In this document: positions 19,605-30,131 of the stretch, piece after piece
Position numbering within the stretch: the stretch's first letter is position 1
How the letters are laid out: each line of letters begins with the position of its first letter
Assembly (NCBI GenBank): GCA_944325065.1
Contig: CALUYS010000003.1
Coordinates: forward strand, 85,403-149,402
Direction of reading: 5' to 3'
DNA: 64,000 nt
Origin: Candidatus Gastranaerophilales bacterium
GTDB taxonomy: Bacteria; Cyanobacteriota; Vampirovibrionia; Gastranaerophilales; Gastranaerophilaceae
Program-made: the position numbers and the translations under genes
The notes under the pieces: generated by a model
Database searches by the model: none
What the model was told of the DNA's origin: nothing
The model's input: the letters and a program-made list of their open reading frames with translations, nothing else

Positions 19605-20744
19605 ATGAGAGTAGACAATAGGCGAAAATATATATACAATGATTTAATAAACAAAAATAATATGAGTTTTAAAAGTGGAAAAGTATATTTAATAACAGAC
19701 TTTGATGGTACACTAAAAACAAAATCTATATTAAATCCTTATAATCTTCATAAGTATTTTTATGCTATACGTCAATTTCAGAATGCATTAAGCAGTAAAT
19801 TAAAAATTATTATATCAACAGGAAGAAACAAATATTGGAGTAAAAAAGCAATAAATGAAGAAATGGATTATAAAGATAGAAATATTTCCCCTACAATTAG
19901 AAAAAAGTATTATCCAAATATAAGTTCTATAATATCAAATAATGGAGAAAAAAAATATAAGGTAGTAGATAGTGAGCTTATATATAGTAAAAAATATGAA
20001 ATAAAAAAAATTGAATTTTTAAAAAAACACTTCCAAATAGATTTAAAAAAAATTGAATTTATAATAAAACAAACAATCGAGAAAAATAATCTTTCAAATA
20101 ATATTAAATATAACAAACATTTTCCATCGAAACTTAGCTTTAAATTTGATAAAATTGACATAACACAATATATGTCTATAATAAATGAAATATATAAAAA
20201 ATTAAGTCTTCTTGATACTGGTTTTAATATGTATGCAGATAAAAAGCAAAATGAGGTATTTATAAAATTAAAAAGAAACAGGCAAAATCTTGCAAAAGAT
20301 ACCTATGCTATAATGAAGCTTGCAAAAGCAAAAAAAAATAATGACTTAGTAATTGTAGCAGGCAATGATGTTAATGATAAAGAAATGTTAAATATTTTCA
20401 GCTATGTAAATTTACCACCAAATTACAAAATACCTTCAAACAAAGAAGAAGCTCAACTTTTAATAACTCAATATCCTGAAATAAAAAACCAAATAGATCA
20501 ACTTCCTCTTAGAATTATAGTAGTAGGAGATTTAATACAAAATTCAAGTAGTGATAGTGAAAGTTTAATGAATTTTTTTCAATCTAATTTTTCAGAACAA
20601 TATAAATTTATTCCAAATACAGAAAATTATCAAAGCAATTATTATCTAAAAGCAATTAAATCCTCTATAAATTCATATTTAGTAATAAACCCAATATTTT
20701 CAAAGGAATATAACTTTGAAGAAATTTCTGCTTTAATGAATTAA
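19605..20744 (+). CDS. HAD-superfamily (Cof/sucrose-phosphatase-like) hydrolase
   Basis: 379 residues. The first 270 residues follow the HAD type IIB plan: motif I DFDGTLKT (D32, D34), motif II in IIISTGRN, a cap domain, and motif IV GNDVNDKEM near residue 252. Such enzymes remove phosphate from sugar phosphates or nucleotides; the substrate is unknown. The last ~110 residues (from about YPEIKNQIDQ) have no recognisable domain. The N-terminal 20 residues are an extra basic/Asn-rich tail before the fold. AAGGAAA precedes the ATG. Confidence 0.75.
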   Translation: MRVDNRRKYIYNDLINKNNMSFKSGKVYLITDFDGTLKTKSILNPYNLHKYFYAIRQFQNALSSKLKIIISTGRNKYWSKKAINEEMDYKDRNISPTIRKKYYPNISSIISNNGEKKYKVVDSELIYSKKYEIKKIEFLKKHFQIDLKKIEFIIKQTIEKNNLSNNIKYNKHFPSKLSFKFDKIDITQYMSIINEIYKKLSLLDTGFNMYADKKQNEVFIKLKRNRQNLAKDTYAIMKLAKAKKNNDLVIVAGNDVNDKEMLNIFSYVNLPPNYKIPSNKEEAQLLITQYPEIKNQIDQLPLRIIVVGDLIQNSSSDSESLMNFFQSNFSEQYKFIPNTENYQSNYYLKAIKSSINSYLVINPIFSKEYNFEEISALMN

Positions 20745-20761
20745 TCAATATTTATTGTTAA

Positions 20762-21514
20762 TTAGGATATTCTTTGAAACATATATCCCATACCACGAGC
20801 AGTTAATATTAGTTCAGGGTTAGCTGGATCATTTTCAAGTTTTGAACGGAGCCGTGAAATATGAACATCTACAACACGAGTATCAATACGATGATCTGCT
20901 GGATATGACCAAACATGTTGTAAAATTTCATTTCTTGAATATGCTTGACCTGAATTATTAACCAATAATTCAAGAAGACTAAATTCCATACCAGTTAGTC
21001 GAATTCTTTCATTCTTCTTAAACACTTGACGCCGTGCGGTATCGATTTTAATATTTCCTGTAGTAATAACATTTTTAGCAACTTTACCACTTGAAAATGA
21101 AGCTTTATTTGAAGATGTTCTGCGTAAAATAGCTTTCACTCGAGCTTCTAATTCTTTTGGACTAAAAGGTTTAATGACATAATCATCAGCACCAAGTTCA
21201 AGACCTGTAATCCTTTCTGAAACATCTCCTAAAGCTGTTAAAATAATAATAGGAACATCTGATGTCCGACGTATTTCACGAACAACACCATATCCGTCCA
21301 TTTTGGGCATCATAACATCCAAAACAATCAAATCTGGGCTTTCTTTACTAAAAGTCGATACTGCTTCTTCTCCATCTGCTGCTGTTACAATATCATATCC
21401 TATCATTTTTAAACGCGTTTCAAGTATTCTCCTGATACTTGCTTCATCATCAGCTACAAGAATTTTTTGTTTTGAATCTTCTAAATAATCATGTTCTAGT
21501 TCATGTTCACTCAT
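20762..21514 (-). CDS. rpaB: OmpR-family response regulator, RpaB homologue
   Basis: 250 residues: receiver domain (about 17-130; phospho-acceptor D66 in LDVMMPKMDGYG, Lys in YVIKPFSPKE) and OmpR/PhoB winged-helix DNA-binding domain (last 100 residues, with RVVDVHISRLRSKLE). The receiver is remarkably like cyanobacterial RpaB, including ADDEASIRRILETRL and ITGLELGADDYV, which I recognise from that family. In Cyanobacteria RpaB is an essential regulator of high-light and photosystem genes. The start is the ATG at 21514 with AAGG 6 nt upstream; an upstream in-frame GTG (21532) is less likely. No kinase is adjacent, so it is an orphan here. Confidence 0.85.
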   Translation of the reverse strand: MSEHELEHDYLEDSKQKILVADDEASIRRILETRLKMIGYDIVTAADGEEAVSTFSKESPDLIVLDVMMPKMDGYGVVREIRRTSDVPIIILTALGDVSERITGLELGADDYVIKPFSPKELEARVKAILRRTSSNKASFSSGKVAKNVITTGNIKIDTARRQVFKKNERIRLTGMEFSLLELLVNNSGQAYSRNEILQHVWSYPADHRIDTRVVDVHISRLRSKLENDPANPELILTARGMGYMFQRIS

Positions 21515-21781
21515 ATTAAACCTTAATTTCACTTATTACTATATCTATTTTTATTTGACAAAAGTAAATATTAAAAAATATTTCCTTTTGTTAATTTATA
21601 TTACCACATATTAAGTTTTTTTTCAAAGTTTTTTTTTTAAAAGTTTTTTTACTAGCCATATGTTTAATTTATTAAATAATTATAAAAAATATTAAACTAA
21701 AGAATTAAATCATTATGTTATTAAAAAAGTAAAAATAAAAGTAAATAATATAAACATACCATAAAAATAAAGGAGTGAACT

Positions 21782-22000
21782 ATGGTTAGAATTTTAAGAA
21801 AAATTTCATATGCATTAGTTATTTTAGGTGCTTTAAACTGGGGACTTGTAGGTTTACTTCAGTTTGACTTAATTGCATTTTTATTTGGTTACATGACACT
21901 TGCAAGCCGTATTATTTATTCATTAGTTGGTATTAGTGCAATAGTTTCTCTTGCAACAGCATATTCTCCTTGTGTGGAGACTGAATATTACTGCAAGTAG
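21782..22000 (+). CDS. DUF378 small membrane protein
   Basis: 72 residues with two membrane helices and the family signature ILGALNWGLVGL, followed by FDLIAFLFG. DUF378 proteins (YuzA-like) are small inner-membrane proteins of unknown role. AAGGAGTG precedes the ATG. The C-terminus has two cysteines (SPCVETEYYCK). Confidence 0.88.
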   Translation: MVRILRKISYALVILGALNWGLVGLLQFDLIAFLFGYMTLASRIIYSLVGISAIVSLATAYSPCVETEYYCK

Positions 22001-22027
22001 TTTAACTTTATTTTTAATGCAATTTAA

Positions 22028-22071
22028 AATAATTTGCCGGCTTTTTTTTAATAAAAAGCCGGCAAATTATT
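22028..22071. terminator. Bidirectional terminator
   Basis: 19-bp perfect inverted repeat with a GCCGGC core (22028-22046 with 22053-22071) and a 6-nt loop, between the convergent DUF378 gene and cdd. Confidence 0.9.
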
Positions 22072-22076
22072 TGATT

Positions 22077-22475
22077 CTAAATTTTAAAACAATATGGAAA
22101 TAATTCATTAATAGTGAAAACTTTTATTTTATTATTTTTATCCTCAAGAATTACTTTAACAACATCATTATCATTATTTTTAGAAAATTCCATAATCCAT
22201 TGTCTACAAGCCCCGCAAGGATAACATAATATAGTATTTGGTGAATATATTGCTATTTTTTTCAAAATTGTTTCTCCATTTGATATTCCAGTTGAAATAG
22301 CATTTCTTTCCGCACAAAGTGACAAGCCATAACTTGCATTTTCAATATTTGAACCTTTATATATTTCCCCTGAACTAAATAATGCACAAGCTCCAACATT
22401 AAATTTAGAATAAGGTGCATAATTTAACTGACTTGCCTCTTTGGCTATATTTAATAACTCATTGTCACATATCAT
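22077..22475 (-). CDS. cdd: Cytidine deaminase
   Basis: 132 residues, the homotetrameric type. Zinc ligands are C54 in LCAERNA (with catalytic E56), and C87 and C90 in YPCGACRQ. It converts cytidine or deoxycytidine to uridine for pyrimidine salvage. No Shine-Dalgarno is seen, and a TAAAAT box ends about 8 nt before the ATG. Confidence 0.93.
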   Translation of the reverse strand: MICDNELLNIAKEASQLNYAPYSKFNVGACALFSSGEIYKGSNIENASYGLSLCAERNAISTGISNGETILKKIAIYSPNTILCYPCGACRQWIMEFSKNNDNDVVKVILEDKNNKIKVFTINELFPYCFKI

Positions 22476-22598
22476 ATTTTTTTATTTTAAAGCTATATTT
22501 TTTATTAAAAATCCATCATTAAGATGATTAAACTTTTTGCAAGTTTTTTCATAATATATTTTAATATTAAATTGGGAGTGTGAGGTTTTATAAGTTAT

Positions 22599-23414
22599 AT
22601 GTTTTATATTTTAAAAAAAATATTCTTATTGTTTTTAAGTTTTTGTTTTACACAAATTATAGTATTTGCCCAACAAAATTTATTAATAATTTCAGACTAT
22701 AAAAATCCTATCCCTAAACATTATTTTATTTATAGCGGCATTTCAAATTTAATTGGTTCAGAAATTGAAAACGAAATAAATAAAGGTAATAAAGTAAAAG
22801 CAATAAATATTAACAATATAAACACTAAGTTAGAAAAAAAACAAATAGAAAATTGTATTAATTTATTTAAATATTCAAATTCAATAGATTATAAAACATT
22901 AAAACAACTTGGAAAAGAATCAAATGCTTCAAAAGTTTTATTTGTAAATTCAAGTATTGATACCCAAAGAGAGTTTTTACACCCAACTATATGGTATAAG
23001 TTAAGTATCGCAGGTGAAGGAACAGTGAAATCTGCTATTATTATAAATTCTTCTTTTACACTTATTGATATACTTAAAGAATCTATATTATGGCAATATG
23101 ATTGTGAAGATATAGTAAAATCAAAAAATCAGGATATTATCCCAATTAGCACTTATGAAAATACTCAAATGCTTGAAATAAAAAAACAAACGTTAAAAAC
23201 AATTACCGATGCAGCTAAATGTATTGAGTATAGAACATTCTATGAAGATTATCCCGGTAATAAAGAAGTTTTACCTCCTCAACCTTTAATGAAAGGTGAA
23301 ATAATCCCATCTTTTTATAATAAAACAAAAGAGCAAACTAAAAAGACTATAAAAAAATCAAAAGAAAAAATAAACCAATACAAAAAAGAACATTATATTT
23401 TTGAAAATTTATAA
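22599..23414 (+). CDS. Exported protein of unknown function
   Basis: 271 residues. A signal peptide (about 1-24, ending IIVFAQQ) precedes a soluble domain. Two elements, NLIGSEIENEINKGN and LGKESNASKVLFVNS, alternate helix and strand as in a Rossmann-like or TolB-N-like fold, but no catalytic motif stands out. The last 45 residues are a very basic Lys-rich helix (TKKTIKKSKEKINQYKK). Upstream of the small membrane protein and the histidine kinase, it may belong to the same sensory unit; I do not recognise the family. Confidence 0.6.
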   Translation: MFYILKKIFLLFLSFCFTQIIVFAQQNLLIISDYKNPIPKHYFIYSGISNLIGSEIENEINKGNKVKAININNINTKLEKKQIENCINLFKYSNSIDYKTLKQLGKESNASKVLFVNSSIDTQREFLHPTIWYKLSIAGEGTVKSAIIINSSFTLIDILKESILWQYDCEDIVKSKNQDIIPISTYENTQMLEIKKQTLKTITDAAKCIEYRTFYEDYPGNKEVLPPQPLMKGEIIPSFYNKTKEQTKKTIKKSKEKINQYKKEHYIFENL

Positions 23415-23476
23415 AAAGTATAGCTTTTAAAAATATAAAAAATATGATATATTAACTAGTAGATGGATAAAAAATT

Positions 23477-23707
23477 ATGGAAAATAGTTCTTATAAAATA
23501 AGTATATGTGGTTTATTTGCAAGTAGTGCCATTATTGTTTATGGTGTCATAATATTTTATCGAACTTTTTCTTTTGATTTAACAACTGTTTTATATGCTT
23601 TAAAAAATCTTTCAATAGCAGGTTTTATATTTGGTTTCTTAGGATTAAAAATTGGAGAAATAGTTGATTATTCTATTATAAAAAAAAATAAAAAGTTTAA
23701 ATTTTAA
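23477..23707 (+). CDS. Small two-helix membrane protein
   Basis: 76 residues with two hydrophobic helices (about 8-27 and 43-61). It ends 15 bp before the histidine kinase with no terminator between, so it is probably cotranscribed with it. No known family recognised; a size and position like those of accessory membrane subunits of kinases is suggestive only. Confidence 0.6.
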   Translation: MENSSYKISICGLFASSAIIVYGVIIFYRTFSFDLTTVLYALKNLSIAGFIFGFLGLKIGEIVDYSIIKKNKKFKF

Positions 23708-23722
23708 AGATGGAGTTTTAGT

Positions 23723-25339
23723 ATGTTTTCATGGCTTAATAAAATCAAAAGAACGTTAAAATTAGAATTTACATTGCTTACAAGTTTACTTGTAATGTTA
23801 ATTGTTTTGTCAATATCATTTTATGTAATGACATTTGTCAAAAATTTGTCTCAAAATGCATCAAATCAATCACTTATGTTAAATGAGACAATTGCAAGAA
23901 TGGTAACCGAAATGGTTGAAAATGGTACAAAAACTAATTCATTGTCAAAAATTCAAACTGATATTGAAAATATGATGAAGGTTAATTTGTTGGCTTATGT
24001 TGTTGTAAGAAATGTTGATACAAAATTAATTGAGTTTTCAACATTACCTGATCTTAAAAATAAAAAATCATTTCCAAGTAATAATTTAATTTCAGAAATT
24101 AGACAAAAAAATAAAATACCATATTATGAACGTGAAACGTATAGTCTTGTAAATAGTTTTCCAAAATATACTGTTCATATAGGGTTTTATCAAGATCCAG
24201 TTTTAGTTTCTTCATTAGATACTTTTAGAAAAAATCTAGCAGGTTTAGTAGGAATTTTTATATGTTTAGGGTTGTTATTATCTCGTTCAATGGTGAATAT
24301 GGTTATAAGACCTATTAATCAACTTGTTGATTCAAGTACTAAAATGGCACAAGGTGATTTATCAAATAGAATTCAAGAATGTGTATATATTGAAATAAAT
24401 AGACTTATTTTTGCATATAATGTTATGGCTACTAATTTACAACAATTTTATAATTCTCTAGAAAATAAAGTTAAAGAAAGAACAGAAGAATTAAATAGTG
24501 CTTTAAATGAACTTAAACAAACACAAGCTATGATGGTTCATAGTGAAAAAATGAAATCATTAGGTGAACTTGTAGCAGGTGTAACTCATGAAATTAATAA
24601 TCCAGTTAATTTTATATATGGTAATTTAATATATTTAAAAGATTATACTCGGCAATTGTTTGAACTTATTGATAAATATAATGAATATGAAGATGAATTA
24701 TCAGATACACATCGTGATGAAGTTGAAAAAAAGAAAAAAGAAATCGATATTGAATTTATAAGAAGTGACTTGCCTTCTTTACTTCATAGCTGTGAAGAAG
24801 GCACCAATAGAACAAAAAATATTGTTGCTGACTTAAAGAACTTTTCACGTATGGAAGAAGCCATATTTAGTGATGTAAATTTACCGCCTGAAATTGATAC
24901 AATTTTAAATATATTACATAGTAAATATAAAGATAGAATAAAAATCCATAAAGAATATGAAGAAAATTTACCAATGATCGAAGCATATGGAGGTCAGTTA
25001 AATCAAGTTTTAATGAATATACTTGATAATTCAATTGGAGCAATTAAGCAAGAAGGTAATATTTGGATTAATATTCATACCCAAAAAGATAAAAATAAGT
25101 GTATTATTCAAATTAAAGACGATGGTTGTGGAATGGATGAGGAAACTAAAGATAAAATATTTAATCCATTTTTTACAACAAAACCAGTAGGACAAGGAAC
25201 TGGGCTTGGATTATCAATAAGTTATAAAATTATACAAAATCACAATGGACAAATTATTGTAGATTCAAAATTAAATGAGGGAACTACATTTAATATTGAA
25301 TTACCGATAAATCAATTACAACAAAAAGTAAATATATAG
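23723..25339 (+). CDS. Membrane sensor histidine kinase
   Basis: 538 residues. Transmembrane helices at about 14-36 and 171-193 enclose a ~135-residue periplasmic sensor domain. A HAMP linker follows (MVIRPINQLVDSSTKMAQGD), then a coiled coil (KVKERTEELNSALNELKQTQ). The phospho-acceptor is H289 in GVTHEINNPVNF, and the ATPase domain has the N box (MNILDNSIGAI), G1 DDGCGMD, F box FNPFFTTKPVG and G2 GTGLGLS. It autophosphorylates and should pass phosphate to the HD-GYP regulator encoded 17 bp downstream. GGAG precedes the ATG. Confidence 0.92.
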   Translation: MFSWLNKIKRTLKLEFTLLTSLLVMLIVLSISFYVMTFVKNLSQNASNQSLMLNETIARMVTEMVENGTKTNSLSKIQTDIENMMKVNLLAYVVVRNVDTKLIEFSTLPDLKNKKSFPSNNLISEIRQKNKIPYYERETYSLVNSFPKYTVHIGFYQDPVLVSSLDTFRKNLAGLVGIFICLGLLLSRSMVNMVIRPINQLVDSSTKMAQGDLSNRIQECVYIEINRLIFAYNVMATNLQQFYNSLENKVKERTEELNSALNELKQTQAMMVHSEKMKSLGELVAGVTHEINNPVNFIYGNLIYLKDYTRQLFELIDKYNEYEDELSDTHRDEVEKKKKEIDIEFIRSDLPSLLHSCEEGTNRTKNIVADLKNFSRMEEAIFSDVNLPPEIDTILNILHSKYKDRIKIHKEYEENLPMIEAYGGQLNQVLMNILDNSIGAIKQEGNIWINIHTQKDKNKCIIQIKDDGCGMDEETKDKIFNPFFTTKPVGQGTGLGLSISYKIIQNHNGQIIVDSKLNEGTTFNIELPINQLQQKVNI

Positions 25340-25356
25340 TATAGTTAGGTGAAAAA

Positions 25357-26364
25357 ATGGATTATAATACTATTTTAATTGTGGATGATGAAACAGATAA
25401 TTTAGCTTTGTTATATCGAATATTTAGAAACAAATATACAATTTTAAAAACAACATCCCCAATTGAAGGATTGGAAATATTAAAAAATAATAATGTAAAT
25501 ATAGTAATATCTGACCATAAAATGCCTGTTATGGATGGTATTGAATTTTTAGAAAATGTTGCTAAATATAATTCTGATATAATAAGAATACTTGTTACTG
25601 CATTTTCAGATGCATCAATACTAATTGATTCAATAAATAGAGCATCTATATATCAATATGTGAAAAAGCCATATAATCCACAAGAAATGACACTCATTGT
25701 TGAACAGGCTATGGAATATCAACAATTAAAAAAAGATAATAATATATTAGTTGCAGATTTAAAAGATTTATTTTCAGGAACAATAATGGCTATTATTGAA
25801 GCTTTAGATGCTAAAGATTCATTTACATTAGGTAGAAGCAGACGTGTTGCTTTTTATGCTTTAAAAATTGCTCAAAAGTTAGAATTAAGTAGAGAAGAAC
25901 AAATACAGATTGAACTTGCTGGATTATTACATGATATAGGTATGATAGGAATAAGTGATGATATACTTTATAAAACAGAACAGTTAACAAGCGAAGAGTA
26001 TTCACAAATAAAAGAACACGTTCAACACGGTGTTAAAATTTTAAGTGAAATAAAACAGTTAAAAGATGTAATCGAAATAGTTAGATATCACCATGAAAAA
26101 TACGATGGAAGTGGTTATCCTTTAGGAATAGTAGGAGATGATATACCATTGGGAGCAAGAATTATTGCAATATGTGATACTTTTGATTCAATGATATCAT
26201 ACCGTGCATATCGTCCTGCATTGACTCCATATGAAGCTTTAAACAAAATTAAAACATTATCTTATACACAATTTGACCCAAACTTGGTACAAATTTTTGA
26301 AGAAGTATTCCCAGTTATAATAAATGAAATAAAAAATTACGATAATTTGTATTTGAAAATATAA
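25357..26364 (+). CDS. Response regulator with HD-GYP c-di-GMP phosphodiesterase domain
   Basis: 335 residues. The receiver domain (1-125) has the phospho-acceptor D53 in ISDHKMPVMDG and the conserved Lys in YVKKPYNP. The output is an HD-GYP domain with LLHDIGMIG (about 190) and the HHEKYDGSGYPLG loop (about 241-254); the full GYP tripeptide argues for an active enzyme. It hydrolyses c-di-GMP. As the partner of the preceding histidine kinase it would lower c-di-GMP on stimulus, opposing the GGDEF protein at 40.7 kb. Confidence 0.92.
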   Translation: MDYNTILIVDDETDNLALLYRIFRNKYTILKTTSPIEGLEILKNNNVNIVISDHKMPVMDGIEFLENVAKYNSDIIRILVTAFSDASILIDSINRASIYQYVKKPYNPQEMTLIVEQAMEYQQLKKDNNILVADLKDLFSGTIMAIIEALDAKDSFTLGRSRRVAFYALKIAQKLELSREEQIQIELAGLLHDIGMIGISDDILYKTEQLTSEEYSQIKEHVQHGVKILSEIKQLKDVIEIVRYHHEKYDGSGYPLGIVGDDIPLGARIIAICDTFDSMISYRAYRPALTPYEALNKIKTLSYTQFDPNLVQIFEEVFPVIINEIKNYDNLYLKI

Positions 26365-26379
26365 TAATTATTATAAAAA

Positions 26380-26434
26380 AAGGTTGTTATGATAACAACC
26401 TTAAACGTTAAAACTAATTAAATTATTAGTTTTA
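26380..26434. terminator. Two tandem hairpins, terminators of convergent genes
   Basis: First hairpin: AAGGTTGTT (26380-26388) with 26394-26402. Second: TTAAAACTAAT (26408-26418) with 26424-26434. They serve the HD-GYP gene (+) and the 361-residue protein (-). Confidence 0.7.
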
Positions 26435-26440
26435 ATGCAA

Positions 26441-27526
26441 TTAATGATGAGAATGTGTATGTGTATATAAATTTTGGTTTTTATCTCCATTACGATATCC
26501 AATACCAGCTTTATAACCTGAAATTGAATATAAAATAGGCAAACAAGGTTCAATAAATTTTATACCGTTAAAAACACCAATAGTTGCGAAATCGTCGATA
26601 TGCAAGCCCATATCAGCAAGTTCAACTTTTCGTTCAGAGAAAAGTGAGTCTTTTTCTTGATTTTTTTCTTTTAGCAGTCTTTTTTGTTTTTCTTCTTTAG
26701 TTTCAAATATAGGATTAATTAATTTTTTGCTAATCCAATTGGCAATTGCACTTCCTCCAATGACTCCTGTAGTCATGATCCCAGAAGCCATAGCAATTAT
26801 ACGAGCGGTGCTGCTTGATGCCCATTTTTGTCCCTTACTTGCAAGAAGTTCTAAAGCACCTAAGGCACCGGCTGCACCAACGTTACACAAGAAAATATTT
26901 GCAAGATATTGAAAAGAGGCTTCTTTGACTTGATTTGGAACTTCTTTTTTCCAATTTTTCTTATCAGTAATAATATTTCCTGTAATACCTCCAATAACAC
27001 CTCCTACAACTGGTAATAGACCAAGATAAGATAGACTTCCCAATTCTTTTATAATATCTTTTGCTTTTGTGCATACTGGTGGTGGAATAATTGAATCTAA
27101 GATTTTTTTAGCTTTTGTATTATCAAGATTTTTTAATTCTTCTCCCAATTCTTTTATTTGTTTTGGATTAAATGCTTTACCTTCACCACTTTTAGTAATT
27201 AATTTTTTGGCTTTATCTGTTAAATTATTATTATTTTTCAAAATATCCTGAGCTATTTTTTTTTGAGATTCAATTGTTTTTTTAACAGAGAAATTTCCTA
27301 AAGTCTGTTTTGAGGCTAATAAAGCTCCTGCGATTGTTCCTGCAAGAACAAGTGCTGTTTTTATAAATGTATATTTCTTCTTTTTTTTAGGTGCTTTATA
27401 TGTTTCAATACCACATTTTATACAAGCTCCACCAATTAATAACCCTGGAGCAGCTTCCCCCAATCTTGCAACCACGACAGGCTGATCTATACTTTTCCCA
27501 AGAGCATTAAAAAAATTTATTTTCAT
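26441..27526 (-). CDS. Multi-helix, glycine-rich protein of unknown function
   Basis: 361 residues. An N-terminal ~50-residue region includes CIKCG and a basic KKKKK run. A hydrophobic helix (about 52-72, FIKTALVLAGTIAGALLA) and a charged linker follow. Then come three glycine-rich hydrophobic segments (GLLPVVGGVIGGITGNII; NVGAAGALGALELLA; ARIIAMASGIMTTGVIGGSAIANW), a coiled Lys/Glu stretch, and the tail ends HTHTHSHH-like (THTHSHH). The histidines recall metal-binding tails. Not a transporter I know; the Gly-rich helices resemble those of the 285-residue protein at 51.3 kb. The function is unknown. It is divergent from the BI-1-like gene. Confidence 0.65.
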   Translation of the reverse strand: MKINFFNALGKSIDQPVVVARLGEAAPGLLIGGACIKCGIETYKAPKKKKKYTFIKTALVLAGTIAGALLASKQTLGNFSVKKTIESQKKIAQDILKNNNNLTDKAKKLITKSGEGKAFNPKQIKELGEELKNLDNTKAKKILDSIIPPPVCTKAKDIIKELGSLSYLGLLPVVGGVIGGITGNIITDKKNWKKEVPNQVKEASFQYLANIFLCNVGAAGALGALELLASKGQKWASSSTARIIAMASGIMTTGVIGGSAIANWISKKLINPIFETKEEKQKRLLKEKNQEKDSLFSERKVELADMGLHIDDFATIGVFNGIKFIEPCLPILYSISGYKAGIGYRNGDKNQNLYTHTHSHH

Positions 27527-27712
27527 ATAAACTCACTTTCTAAATGTTCGTTTCCCCAAACACTTTATGTTTAAATTGTACGTTGTGCCAAACATTATGT
27601 CAATAGTTATATTAATTTTTGTAAAGTTGTTAAATAATACCAAAAAGCACTATGATAAATAAGTATTACATGATATAATGCTATATAATAAGAGGAATAA
27701 GGAGGTTTTTTT

Positions 27713-28456
27713 ATGTTTAACAATAATCCCGTAATACAGGAAAGTGCACTTAGAGGTGAAAATTATAATACTATTTCGCCTCCAATGACAATTGGAGGTT
27801 CTATAATAAAAACATTTGTTTTGTTATTATTTCTAATAATTCCGGCTTTTGTAACTTGGTATCAATTTACATTGGGTTATATGGATAAAGTTCAATTTAT
27901 AATGATAACTGGTCTTATTGTTGGATTTATTTTAGCTCTTATAATTACATTCAAACAAAGTTTTTCGCCGTATTTAGCACCAATTTATGCTTTTTGTGAG
28001 GGGGCTTTTTTAGGCGGATTTTCTGCTCAAATTGAGGCAGTATATCCTGGAATTGCTATTCAATCAATTGCTCTTACATTTATGACTACATTTACCATGC
28101 TCGCTATATATAAAACTGGAATAATAAAAGTTACTGATAAATTTAGAGCTATATTATTATCTGCAATGGGTGGTATTTTTCTTTTATATTTAGTGTCATT
28201 CATTTTAAGTTTTTTTGGTAAACAAATACCATATCTTTTTTCATCTTCGCCAATTGGCATAGGTTTTAGTATTTTTGTTGTAATTATTGCGGCTTTAAGT
28301 TTGTTGCCTAATTTTGATTTTATCGAAAAAGGAACGCAAATGATGCTTCCTAAATATATGGAATGGTATAGTGCATTTGGAGTTATGGTAACACTTGTTT
28401 GGTTATATATGGAAATTGTAAGACTTCTTGCAAAATTAAGAGATAGTAATCGTTAG
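27713..28456 (+). CDS. Bax inhibitor-1/YccA-like membrane protein
   Basis: 247 residues, seven or so membrane helices. The N-terminal NPVIQESAL and the loop APIYAFCEGAFLGGFSAQIE are features I know from the bacterial BI-1-like (UPF0005/YccA-related) family. Members form calcium-permeable or pH-sensitive pores, or interact with membrane proteases; the role here is unproven. A strong AAGGAGG (27699-27705) precedes the ATG, and TATAAT is at 27674-27679. Confidence 0.85.
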   Translation: MFNNNPVIQESALRGENYNTISPPMTIGGSIIKTFVLLLFLIIPAFVTWYQFTLGYMDKVQFIMITGLIVGFILALIITFKQSFSPYLAPIYAFCEGAFLGGFSAQIEAVYPGIAIQSIALTFMTTFTMLAIYKTGIIKVTDKFRAILLSAMGGIFLLYLVSFILSFFGKQIPYLFSSSPIGIGFSIFVVIIAALSLLPNFDFIEKGTQMMLPKYMEWYSAFGVMVTLVWLYMEIVRLLAKLRDSNR

Positions 28457-28476
28457 TAAAATAATTAATAAACTTG

Positions 28477-28534
28477 CTCTATAACTAAAAGTATGCTTTA
28501 ATATTAATATAAAGCATACTTTAGTTTTATAGAG
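28477..28534. repeat. 58-nt near-perfect hairpin before ndk
   Basis: Left arm 28477-28500 pairs with 28510-28534 (24-25 bp with one small bulge) around AATATTAAT. It may end the BI-1 transcript or fold in the ndk leader. Its right arm ends with GAGAG, part of the ndk ribosome-binding region, so an alternate fold could hide or expose the start. Confidence 0.6.
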
Positions 28535-28544
28535 AGTTAATCCT

Positions 28545-30126
<1,582 letters not shown>

Positions 30127-30131
30127 TTTTT

